A stretch of DNA of 64,000 nucleotides from Gemmatimonadota bacterium (GTDB lineage: Bacteria; Gemmatimonadota; Gemmatimonadetes; Longimicrobiales; Gaopeijiaceae): positions 1 to 64,000 of the forward strand of contig JAJDNC010000032.1 of the NCBI GenBank assembly GCA_022340865.1. Direction: 5' to 3'. Both the position numbers and the translations under genes were made by a program. The notes beneath the pieces are model-generated. The model was not told the origin of the DNA, made no database searches, and saw nothing but the letters and a program-made list of their open reading frames with translations. Positions within the stretch are counted from its first letter, which is position 1; each line of letters opens with the position of its first letter. Positions 41,510-49,054 of this stretch are shown here, piece by piece.

Positions 41510-42460
41510 GTGAGCGAGAAGGTCCCGCCCTTCGTGCCGGGTCTGGCCGTCGGCCACGGCCAGGCCTACGGCGGTCACACGGGGTGTACGGTGGTGCTGG
41601 GTCCGTTCCGCGGAGCCGTGGAAGTGCGGGGGCTCGCCACGGGCACCCGCGAGCTGGACGCGCTCTCGCCGCATCACCTGGTTCCCCGGGCGGACGCGAT
41701 CCTCCTCACCGGCGGCTCCGCCTTCGGCCTCGCCGCCGCGGACGGCGTCATGAGCTGGCTCGAAGGGAAGGGGCGAGGATACGACACCGGGGTGGTGCCG
41801 GTGCCCATCGTTCCGGCGGCGGTGATCTTCGACCTCCAGGCCGACGCGCCTCGCCCCGACGCCGAGACGGGGGACGCCGCGTGCGAGGATGCCCGGGAGA
41901 GCGACTTTCCCGAGGGCCGGGTCGGCGCCGGGTCGGGCGCCACCGTGGGCAAGGTCGCGGGTCGCGAGGGCTCGATGCCGGGAGGGTTCGGCGCGTGGAG
42001 CACGCCCTTCGGCGAGCACCGCGTGGGCGCGCTGGCGGTGGTGAACGCCCTTGGAGACGTCGTGGACGCCGAGGGCCGCATCGTCGCGGGAGCGCGGGGG
42101 AAGGACGGTGCGTTCCTGGACACCCTCGCGGTGCTGCGGGCCGGGGGCGTGTCTCCCGGCGAGATGGGAGCGAAGGCCGAGACTCCGGCGCCCGGCACCA
42201 ACACGACGCTGGCGGTGGTGGCCACCGACACCCCCCTGGGAAAGGTGGACCTGGGTCGCGTCGCGCGCATGGCCGCCAACGCCGTCACGCGTCGGATCTC
42301 GCCGGTGCACACGCCCTTCGACGGAGACATCGTGTTCGCCGTGTCCACGGCCACGGAGGAGCGGGCCGTGAGCTCGCGCGAGGTGCTGGCTCTGGGGGCC
42401 GTCGCCCAGGATGTGCTGGAGCGGGCCATTCTGCGGGCCGTGACGGAGGGGGCGCGTTGA
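41510..42460 (+). CDS. P1/S58-family peptidase (DmpA/NylC-like, self-cleaving)
   Basis: 316 residues from a GTG one base after the dehydratase stop. Motifs PGLAVGHGQA, ILLTGGSAFGLAAADGV and GAGSGATVGK mark the DmpA/NylC fold. Self-cleavage is expected before a threonine in APGTNTTLAVVATD (N231-T232), which then becomes the new N-terminal nucleophile. Family members split aminopeptides, beta-peptides or cyclic amides. The next gene starts inside its stop codon (TTGA), so it is part of the gyrA operon run. Confidence 0.85.
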   Translation: MSEKVPPFVPGLAVGHGQAYGGHTGCTVVLGPFRGAVEVRGLATGTRELDALSPHHLVPRADAILLTGGSAFGLAAADGVMSWLEGKGRGYDTGVVPVPIVPAAVIFDLQADAPRPDAETGDAACEDARESDFPEGRVGAGSGATVGKVAGREGSMPGGFGAWSTPFGEHRVGALAVVNALGDVVDAEGRIVAGARGKDGAFLDTLAVLRAGGVSPGEMGAKAETPAPGTNTTLAVVATDTPLGKVDLGRVARMAANAVTRRISPVHTPFDGDIVFAVSTATEERAVSSREVLALGAVAQDVLERAILRAVTEGAR

Positions 42461-43140
42461 GAAGGCTCCTCCTCTTCGACATCGACGGAACGCTCGTGCT
42501 CGGGGGGCCCGCGAAGGACGCGTTCCACGTGGCTCTCATGGAGACCTTCGGCACCGCCGGGGCCATCGAGGTGCACAGCTTCGCGGGCAAGACCGATCCC
42601 CAGATCGCCCGGGAGCTCCTCCAGGGTGCCGGCGTCACCGACGCGGACATCGACGCCGGCTTCCCGCGACTGTGGGCGCGGTACCTCTCCTACCTGGAGG
42701 AGCGGCTGCCGGCGAACCCCGTGCGCGTCCTTCCCGGGGTGCGCCCCCTCCTCGAGGCTCTGGGGGAGCGCACCGACGTGGGCCTCGCGCTCCTCACCGG
42801 CAACATCGCTCCGGGCGCCGAGCTGAAGCTGGCTTCGGCGGGGCTCTGGAGACACTTTCGCACGGGGAGCTTCGGGTCCGACCACGAGGAGCGGGATGAG
42901 CTGCCCTCCATCGCGCTGCGCCGGGCCCGTGAGGCGTGGGGCGTCTCGCTTTCCCCGCGCGACGCGGTGGTGGTGGGGGACACACCCCGGGACGTCCAGT
43001 GCGGGAGGAAGATCGGCATGCACACCCTGGGTGTCGCCACCGGACACCACACCGTCTCCGATCTCGAGACCGCCGGCGCCGAGCGCGTCCTTGCCGACCT
43101 CTCGGATACGGCAGGGGTGTTGGCGCTGCTCACGGAATGA
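42457..43140 (+). CDS. HAD-superfamily hydrolase (phosphoglycolate phosphatase-like)
   Basis: 227 residues from a TTG, which overlaps the upstream stop as TTGA and has ggaggggg before it. Motif I is LLLFDIDGTLV (D8, D10), motif II TGN, and motif IV VVVGDTPRDVQCG. The cap domain is helical (C1 type), as in phosphoglycolate phosphatase and PgmB. Substrate is not evident. Confidence 0.85.
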   Translation: MRRLLLFDIDGTLVLGGPAKDAFHVALMETFGTAGAIEVHSFAGKTDPQIARELLQGAGVTDADIDAGFPRLWARYLSYLEERLPANPVRVLPGVRPLLEALGERTDVGLALLTGNIAPGAELKLASAGLWRHFRTGSFGSDHEERDELPSIALRRAREAWGVSLSPRDAVVVGDTPRDVQCGRKIGMHTLGVATGHHTVSDLETAGAERVLADLSDTAGVLALLTE

Positions 43141-43365
43141 CCCTCTCGGGGGAGCGGACGTCAGGCCCCGTAGGGCCGCGACGCCGCTCCGGAAGCGGCG
43201 GTGGGGTGCCGCCGGAGGTGGCAGCCATCGCTTGATCGGGGTGTCCCCGGGAAACATCTTGGGGGCTTCGAGCGAACCAGGAAGCAGCGGGAGAGGACGG
43301 GGCGGCCGGCGGGTGCGCTCCCATCGGATCGCGGCCGTGTCATTGGCCCCTTGGAGGAAGACGTC

Positions 43366-44166
43366 GTGGCAAGCAGAGGCGAAAGGCGCAGGAAGTCCCG
43401 GGACTCGAACGGCTCGGACATGACCAGGTTCTACTGGGTCCTCGGGATCGTCGCCGTTCTCGGCCTGGGTCTGGTCGGCTATCAGGTCGCGGCTCACCGG
43501 GCAGGGGGTGCCGCCACGCAGCCCGTGGACCTGAAGGGCCTGGACGATCCCGCCGCGCTCATGAGGGCCGCCCAGGGGATCACCAAGGGGAGCCCCGACG
43601 CCCCGGTCACCATCATCGAGTTCGGCGACTACGAGTGCCCGGCTTGCGGCGAGTTCACCCTGCAGATCCAGCCCCAGGTGGAGAAAGCCTACGTGGCGAC
43701 GGGCAGGGCCAAGCTCGTCTTCTACGACTACCCTCTGGTCAGCATCCACGCGGGCTCCTTCATCGCTGCCCGGGCGGCGCGCTGTGCCAATGACCAGGAC
43801 CGCTTCTGGCAGTTCCACAGCGAGCTCTACCGGAAGCAGAACGATTGGGTGGCGAAGGCGAATCCCATCAGCGCGTTCGTGGGCTATGCCAAGAGTCTGG
43901 GCATGGACGGCGGTGCTTTTCAGCACTGCCTGGAGAGCGACCGGCACGCCGACGTGGTGACCGCCGACATGAGGTTGGCCCAGCAGCTGGGGTTGAACAG
44001 CACTCCGACGATCATGGTGGGCCTGGCGAAGGGCATGCCCCGCCGCCTGGGCGAGGACTTCAGCTTCAAGGCCGTGAAGGCGCTGGTGGACCAGGTCCTG
44101 GCCGAAGCCGACAGCGCCAAGGCGAACGGCGCCAAGGCGGACACCGCCGCGGCCGGCGGGAGATGA
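43366..44166 (+). CDS. Membrane-anchored DsbA-like thiol oxidase
   Basis: 266 residues. GTG at 43366 has ggagg 8 bases upstream. A single membrane helix (about 23-40, WVLGIVAVLGLGLVGYQVA) is followed by a thioredoxin/DsbA fold with CPAC at 91-94 (FGDYECPACGEF) and the cis-proline loop NSTPTIMVG. It should oxidise cysteines of secreted proteins. The VKOR gene starts 8 bases later and is its likely re-oxidation partner. The C-terminus ends in Ala/Lys repeats. Confidence 0.9.
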   Translation: MASRGERRRKSRDSNGSDMTRFYWVLGIVAVLGLGLVGYQVAAHRAGGAATQPVDLKGLDDPAALMRAAQGITKGSPDAPVTIIEFGDYECPACGEFTLQIQPQVEKAYVATGRAKLVFYDYPLVSIHAGSFIAARAARCANDQDRFWQFHSELYRKQNDWVAKANPISAFVGYAKSLGMDGGAFQHCLESDRHADVVTADMRLAQQLGLNSTPTIMVGLAKGMPRRLGEDFSFKAVKALVDQVLAEADSAKANGAKADTAAAGGR

Positions 44167-44173
44167 CGCCCGC

Positions 44174-44620
44174 GTGAGCGCACCCCCGGCGCCGGCCACC
44201 AACCGGATGGCCATCGCGGTGATGGCGCTCGTGGGCCTCTTCATCGCGTTCTACCTGCTGGCGCACGCCCTGGGCTGGACCGGCTCGCTCCTCTGTGGGC
44301 TGGGCGACTGCGAGCGCGTGCAGCAGAGCCGGTACTCCAGCATCGGCCCCGTTCCCGTGGCGGCCGTCGGCGTGGCGGGCTACGCGGTCATGCTGGTGAC
44401 CTCGGTGCTGGGCATCCAACCCGGGTACCGGGAATCCCGCGCCGTGAGCTGGCTGCTCCTCATCGGTGGCACGGTCGGCTTCGGGTTCTCGCTCTACCTC
44501 ACCTACCTGGAGGGCGCCGTCATCCACGCATGGTGTCAGTGGTGCGTGGCCTCGGCGGTCCTCATGACCTTGATCTTCCTGACGTCGCTCCCCGAGACGC
44601 GGCGGCTCAGGAGGGCATGA
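44174..44620 (+). CDS. VKOR-family membrane thiol oxidoreductase
   Basis: 148 residues with four membrane helices. Both catalytic cysteine pairs are present: C41 and C46 (CGLGDC) and the CxxC at C121-C124 (WCQWC), and the Ser pair in SRYSSIGPVP. It re-oxidises DsbA-type proteins using quinone, replacing DsbB. GTG start. It is the direct neighbour of the DsbA-like gene, so together they form an oxidative folding pair. Confidence 0.92.
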   Translation: MSAPPAPATNRMAIAVMALVGLFIAFYLLAHALGWTGSLLCGLGDCERVQQSRYSSIGPVPVAAVGVAGYAVMLVTSVLGIQPGYRESRAVSWLLLIGGTVGFGFSLYLTYLEGAVIHAWCQWCVASAVLMTLIFLTSLPETRRLRRA

Positions 44621-44630
44621 GAGAGGCCTC

Positions 44631-44834
44631 ATGGCCAAAGCCAAGGCGAAGCGGAAGATCCGCCTGCTGTTCGTGGACGAGGGGTCGTATCACCACGAGG
44701 ACGTGGAGATCCCGGCGTCGTCCCTGGAAGGATACGACCGACTCATCGACTGCGTGCGCGAGGACGAGGCGGTGCTGAAGGGGTTGTACGTGGACGTGGC
44801 GCGCCTGTGCGGCGCGTGGGTGACGGAGGGGTGA
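44631..44834 (+). CDS. Small hypothetical protein, 67 residues
   Basis: Starts MAKAKAKRKIRLLFVDEG; a basic N-terminus then a short alpha/beta body with two cysteines (ECC-free, C44 and C60 region). The ATG is 10 bases past the VKOR stop and the stop overlaps the next gene's GTG. Not recognised; transcription with the DsbA-VKOR pair suggests, but does not prove, an envelope role. Confidence 0.6.
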   Translation: MAKAKAKRKIRLLFVDEGSYHHEDVEIPASSLEGYDRLIDCVREDEAVLKGLYVDVARLCGAWVTEG

Positions 44835-45709
44835 ACCCCTCCACAACGATCATCACGAACGTGGCGGTACCGGCGGTAGCGCTCATCGCGCTGGGCGTCG
44901 GCATCGTTCTCTTGTTCGGATTCCTCCAGTGGCGCCGCGCCACCGACGCCCTGAGGGCCCGTCTGGTGGGCGGCGCCGAGGCTTCTCCCTGCCCGCCCTT
45001 CGAGGAGGCTTCTGTCGACGCCCTGCCCCCACCCGTGGCGCGCTACCTGCGCTTCGCGCTCGCGGACGGGCAGCCCAGGGTGGTGACCGCGCGCCTGACG
45101 TCGCGGGGACAGTTCCGCCGGGGAGAGGCGGCGGACGCGTGGATCCCCTTTAGGGCGAGCCAGCTCTTCACCGCGGCGCGACCGGGATTCGTGTGGGATG
45201 CCCGCATGCGCATGGCTCCGGGCGTCGCGATCCACGTGGTGGACGCCTACGTCGGCGGGTCGGGGACGCTGAAGGCGGCGGTGGCCGGAATCTTCTCGGT
45301 GGCGGACGCGCCGGACACCGAGGTCCTGGCGGCTGGCGAGCTCATGCGCTGGCTGGCGGAGACGCCCTGGCTGCCCACCGCGCTGCTCCCGGGTGGGTGC
45401 GTCGAGTGGACGCCCCTCGACGACGACAGCGCCCGGGCCACGGTGAAGGACGGCGGGCTCGAGGTCTCCGCGGATTTCCGCTTCGCTCCGGACGGTGAGG
45501 TCAGGGAGGTGTTCGTGGCGGAGCGCCCCCGGGAGGTCGACGGCGCCTACGTGCCGACGCCCTGGTCCGGCCGCTTCTGGGCCTATGAGGAGCGGGGCGG
45601 CATGCGTGTTCCCGCCGAAGGGGTGGTGCAGTGGCATCTTCCCGGCGGTGAGCTGCCCTACTGGCGAGGCAAGATCACGATGGCCCGGTACGAGACGGAG
45701 GCCACCTAG
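44831..45709 (+). CDS. DUF6544/DUF6920-like membrane-anchored protein
   Basis: 292 residues. The GTG at 44831 overlaps the previous stop (GTGA). One membrane helix at about 12-30 (VPAVALIALGVGIVLLFGF). The soluble part has ALPPPVARYLRFALADGQP, PGFVWDARMRMAPGV and YVPTPWSGRFW, motifs I recall from a family of unknown function annotated DUF6544 (later DUF6920). It probably sits in the periplasm. Last gene of this plus-strand run, converging on the hydrolase gene. Confidence 0.75.
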   Translation: MNPSTTIITNVAVPAVALIALGVGIVLLFGFLQWRRATDALRARLVGGAEASPCPPFEEASVDALPPPVARYLRFALADGQPRVVTARLTSRGQFRRGEAADAWIPFRASQLFTAARPGFVWDARMRMAPGVAIHVVDAYVGGSGTLKAAVAGIFSVADAPDTEVLAAGELMRWLAETPWLPTALLPGGCVEWTPLDDDSARATVKDGGLEVSADFRFAPDGEVREVFVAERPREVDGAYVPTPWSGRFWAYEERGGMRVPAEGVVQWHLPGGELPYWRGKITMARYETEAT

Positions 45710-45756
45710 AGACGCCCCGGATGGTATGCCTCGGCGGCCGGCTCGGGCGACGGCCG

Positions 45757-46617
45757 TCAGCCCGCCGCGGTCCCGCGGTCCACGCCCTCCACGAACTCCT
45801 CCACCGCGCGGTAGTAGGCCGCCGGCCGGGAGTACATGGGGAAGTGGCCGGACCTCCCCAGGCTCACCACCGGGATGCCCGCGGCCCGCAGCGTGCCCAG
45901 ATAGGGAAGCTCGCGCCCGGAGGCTCCCGTGATGAAGAGACTCGGCACCTCGAGGCGGGTGAACCAGGTCAACAGGGGAGACGAGGTGGAGTGCTCCACC
46001 AGCGAGCGGGACACGGAGCGGAGGGTCCCCACGTCCCGGACTGCGGCGAGGGTCCGGGCATAGCGCGCCATGCCCGCCGCACGGGATCGCCCGAGGGAGG
46101 CGGCGACGGCGGCGACGGGCTCCACCACCACCCGCCGGGACACGAAGCAATCTCCGGGACCGAGGTTCCCCTCCACGTTGACGAACCCGGCCACGAGACC
46201 GGGTCGGTCACGGCAGAGGAACAGCCCGGCCAGTCCACCCATGCTGTGCCCGACCACCACGGCCGGCCCGGCGTCCAGATGCCCGACGAGCGCGGCTGCG
46301 AGGGTCGCGAGGTCCTCCACCGTGAGATCCCGCGTTCCCGGCGTGCGACCGGTGCCGGGAATGTCGGGAACCAGGAGCGAACGGCCGGGGAGGACCCGCT
46401 CCGGCGCGATGCCCAGCGCCTCCATTGCGGGCATGCCCAGACCCGGGAGGATCAGCACCGGCGGCGCCTCGCCTTCGCGGCGCAGGCACGACACGGGGAC
46501 CGTACGCCCGCGCATGGTGACGGGGACCGTCGTCCGGAGAACGTCGGCGCCCCTCGCGTGCCGGTGAGGCCCCTCCTCGTTGCCGTCGGTCCGGTGCCGG
46601 GTCACGCGGCCGCTCAC
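45757..46617 (-). CDS. Alpha/beta hydrolase
   Basis: 286 residues. The nucleophile serine is in VVVGHSMGGLAG, the oxyanion region is ILPGLGMP and the histidine is in GRSGHFPMYSR. The GTG at 46617 overlaps the stop of the DUF402 gene (GTGA) and has ggagagg upstream. Last gene of a six-gene overlapped operon; substrate is not evident. Confidence 0.75.
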   Translation of the reverse strand: MSGRVTRHRTDGNEEGPHRHARGADVLRTTVPVTMRGRTVPVSCLRREGEAPPVLILPGLGMPAMEALGIAPERVLPGRSLLVPDIPGTGRTPGTRDLTVEDLATLAAALVGHLDAGPAVVVGHSMGGLAGLFLCRDRPGLVAGFVNVEGNLGPGDCFVSRRVVVEPVAAVAASLGRSRAAGMARYARTLAAVRDVGTLRSVSRSLVEHSTSSPLLTWFTRLEVPSLFITGASGRELPYLGTLRAAGIPVVSLGRSGHFPMYSRPAAYYRAVEEFVEGVDRGTAAG

Positions 46618-47156
46618 GCGGATGCCCTCTCCAGCTCCGCCCGGCACCGCTCCAGGGTCCATTCGCGCACCACCGGTGGAGGCCACGCTCCGGCCCGGGC
46701 CGCCTCCAGGAGCCGGCCGGCCTCGTCCCGGGCGCGCCTGGCCGTATCGCGGTCGATCCACTCGCGGCCGATGGCCTGGTCCAGCTCGTCCTCGTCGAGG
46801 AGGCGTGGCGTACCGCCGGGAGCGAGCCACACGTCCAGATAGAGGTCCGTGGTGTGCCACTCACCGTCGCGTATCTCCGGCGGCGTCAGGATGTTGGCGT
46901 AGATCCCGGTGAAGGTCCCGTCGGCGCGGTGGAATCGCCCGATGTCGTGCCAGAGGCCGGGGAACGTGAACCAGACGACGTCGGAGCCGTGCTCGAGGAC
47001 CACGTCCCCCTCGATGCGCATGGGCGGGTCGAAGGGCATGGCCTCCGCCAGGGTCACCTTCACGTCGGCACCGTCCAGGATCAGCCGCTGCTCGAAGACC
47101 TGGAGCCGTTCGGGAGGTCTCAGATAGTGGATGTGGACGCGGCGGCCGAGGCTCAC
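46614..47156 (-). CDS. DUF402 domain protein
   Basis: 180 residues. The domain is seen in WFTFPGLWHDIGRFHRADGT and WHTTDLYLDVWLAPGG with the acidic DEDELDQAI. DUF402 proteins act as nucleoside diphosphatases or RNA-related hydrolases in characterised cases (for example FomD, Ntdp). The GTG at 47156 overlaps the stop of the XdhC-like gene before it. Confidence 0.8.
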   Translation of the reverse strand: MSLGRRVHIHYLRPPERLQVFEQRLILDGADVKVTLAEAMPFDPPMRIEGDVVLEHGSDVVWFTFPGLWHDIGRFHRADGTFTGIYANILTPPEIRDGEWHTTDLYLDVWLAPGGTPRLLDEDELDQAIGREWIDRDTARRARDEAGRLLEAARAGAWPPPVVREWTLERCRAELERASA

Positions 47157-47500
47157 CCGTCCGCCCTCCGCCGGGGGTGTACGGCCTCGACGAAGACGTC
47201 CATGGTGCCCCCGCATACGGCGGGGCTCCACGACAGCACGTCCTCGGTGAGGTCCACGGTGACACGCTCGGGGAGCCCACTGTCCAGCACCCTGCGCGCG
47301 GCCTCGATGACCTCCGCCTCCCCGCAGCCGCCACCCACCGTCCCGGTGAGGCCGCGCTCGGGATCCACCACCAGGCGGGCGCCGACCTTGCGGGGGGTCG
47401 AGCCCCGCGTAGCCACCACCGTGGCCAGGGCGTATGGCCGGCCGGCATCCCGGGCTTCGCGGAGAGCGTCCGCGACCAGACGGTCGTCGTGGTGCGTCAT
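47153..47500 (-). CDS. XdhC/CoxI N-domain protein, standalone
   Basis: 115 residues, only the first domain of an XdhC protein: ALATVVATRGSTPRKVGARL and the GTVGGGCGEAEV motif are complete. It lacks the Rossmann domain, which is present in the neighbouring longer XdhC gene, so the two may act together. XdhC helps insert sulfurated molybdenum cofactor into xanthine dehydrogenase-type enzymes. The ATG at 47500 overlaps the stop of the gene before it. Confidence 0.85.
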   Translation of the reverse strand: MTHHDDRLVADALREARDAGRPYALATVVATRGSTPRKVGARLVVDPERGLTGTVGGGCGEAEVIEAARRVLDSGLPERVTVDLTEDVLSWSPAVCGGTMDVFVEAVHPRRRADG

Positions 47501-48345
47501 GGCTCCTCCTTATCGGGGTCCCCGTCCGGCCCGGCGTCCTCGCCGAAGAAGCGGTCCGAGACGCGTTCCAGGTCCCGGAGCGACGTACCGGACCCGCCGC
47601 GGTGGACCTTCACCAGCTCCGCCGCCACCGCGACGGCGATCTCCTCCGGTGTCTCCGCGCCGATGTCGAGGCCCACGGGCGCGTGGATCTCGCCCAGGCG
47701 TGCGCGGGGGATGCCGTCCTCCAGGAGCTGGGTGAAGGTGGCCCGCACCCGCCTGCGGCTCCCGATCATACCGATGTAGGCGGGTGGCGGGTCCCGGCGG
47801 AGTACATCCACGAGGCAGTCGTAGTCGTACTTGTGGCCGCGGGTCACCAGCAGCACGTGGGTGCGGGGGTGGATGGGCACGTCCCGGAAGGGGTCGGAGA
47901 AATCGGCCTTGACGACGCGGTAAGCCTCGGGAAAGCGCTCCCGGGTGGCGAAGTCCGGGCGGTCGTCCAGGACCCAGACCCTGTACCCCAGATCGGCACC
48001 CATGCGGGCCACGGGCCTGGCGATGTGTCCCGCGCCGACGACGATGAGATCGCGCACGGGCCGGCGCACCTCGAGGTAGACCTCGGCGTGGGAGAGCGTG
48101 CGGAGCCCGTCACGATGGCGGGGATCGGCCAGCGCGACACGACCCGCCGCCACGGCTTCGGCATCGAGCTCCGCTGAGCCCAGGGAGCCGTGGACGGTCT
48201 CCCTGCCCTCGGCGTCACGGACGAGCATGATGCGCGCACCGGCGTCGGCCCGGTGGGCGCCCACTCCCAGGACGGTGGCGACGCCGGCCCCGTCCTCCAC
48301 CGCCGCCAGGGCGATGTCCGCCGCGCCGGCCGGATCCAGCGTCAT
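47497..48345 (-). CDS. XdhC-family protein with Rossmann domain
   Basis: 282 residues. The C-terminal half has VVGAGHIARPVARMGADLGY, VLDDRPDFA, RGHKYDYDCL and YIGMIGSRRR, the pattern of the XdhC Rossmann domain. The N-terminal half is a weak CoxI/XdhC domain (GSLGSAELDAEAV) in which the glycine/cysteine-rich GGGCGE motif is replaced. The standalone gene downstream supplies that motif, which looks like a functional split. It likely serves as cofactor chaperone for a molybdenum hydroxylase encoded elsewhere. Confidence 0.88.
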   Translation of the reverse strand: MTLDPAGAADIALAAVEDGAGVATVLGVGAHRADAGARIMLVRDAEGRETVHGSLGSAELDAEAVAAGRVALADPRHRDGLRTLSHAEVYLEVRRPVRDLIVVGAGHIARPVARMGADLGYRVWVLDDRPDFATRERFPEAYRVVKADFSDPFRDVPIHPRTHVLLVTRGHKYDYDCLVDVLRRDPPPAYIGMIGSRRRVRATFTQLLEDGIPRARLGEIHAPVGLDIGAETPEEIAVAVAAELVKVHRGGSGTSLRDLERVSDRFFGEDAGPDGDPDKEEP

Positions 48346-49052
48346 CGAGCGTCCCCCGGCCGCCCCGGCTCGCGTCGGGCGCACGTCACCGGAGCGTTCC
48401 CCCGGGTGGCCGCCCTGTACGCCCTGTACGCTTCGGGGGTGTCGATGTCCGTCACCACGCCCGCGTCGTCCACGTCGATCAGAGAAGCCTGCTCCAGGTG
48501 CCGGTGCACCACCGTGCGCGCGCCCCCTTCCAGCCCCGGATCCGACAGCTCCGCGAAGAGCGCGCGGCGGAAGAGGGTGGGGTGGCCCCGACTGCCGGCG
48601 TGGACGGGGAGCACCACCGGTGCGTCGGTCCCCCGGAGCTCCGTCACCAGTCGGGCCACGGTCTCGGGTCGCACCAAAGGGTGATCCACGGGACAGAGGG
48701 CGACACCGTCGACGTCGGCAGCCAGCGCCGCCAGCGCCAGGCGCACCGAGGTGATGGGGCCCTCCCCCGGGTCGGGGTTGTCCAGGACCAGCGCCCCCGC
48801 CGCGGTGGCGCGGCGCTTCTCGTCGTCCTGCCCCGGGCCGACCACCACCAGCACCGGGTCGCACCCGCCACCCACCAGCGCGCCCACCACCGCGGCCAGG
48901 AAGGAGCGGCCCCCGGCGTCGAGGAGCGCCTTGGACGTTCCCATCCGCATGGACGCGCCGGCACACGGAATCAGCCCGGCGACGCGGGGGACGCGCTCCG
49001 CCGGGCGCGGCGGTACCACCGCCCCTCTCCTGCCGAACGACAAGATGCCCAT
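48342..49052 (-). CDS. MocA-like nucleotidyltransferase (molybdenum cofactor cytidylyltransferase)
   Basis: 236 residues. The NTP-transferase signature is in IPCAGASMRMGTSKALLD, followed by VVVGPGQD and ALCPVDHPLV. MocA adds CMP to molybdopterin in the cofactor of xanthine dehydrogenase-type enzymes, and its place beside two XdhC-family genes supports that role. A plain MobA-like or other nucleotidyltransferase is the alternative. The ATG at 49052 is two bases after the previous stop, and the stop overlaps the next start. Confidence 0.8.
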   Translation of the reverse strand: MGILSFGRRGAVVPPRPAERVPRVAGLIPCAGASMRMGTSKALLDAGGRSFLAAVVGALVGGGCDPVLVVVGPGQDDEKRRATAAGALVLDNPDPGEGPITSVRLALAALAADVDGVALCPVDHPLVRPETVARLVTELRGTDAPVVLPVHAGSRGHPTLFRRALFAELSDPGLEGGARTVVHRHLEQASLIDVDDAGVVTDIDTPEAYRAYRAATRGNAPVTCARREPGRPGDAR

Positions 49053-49054
49053 GC

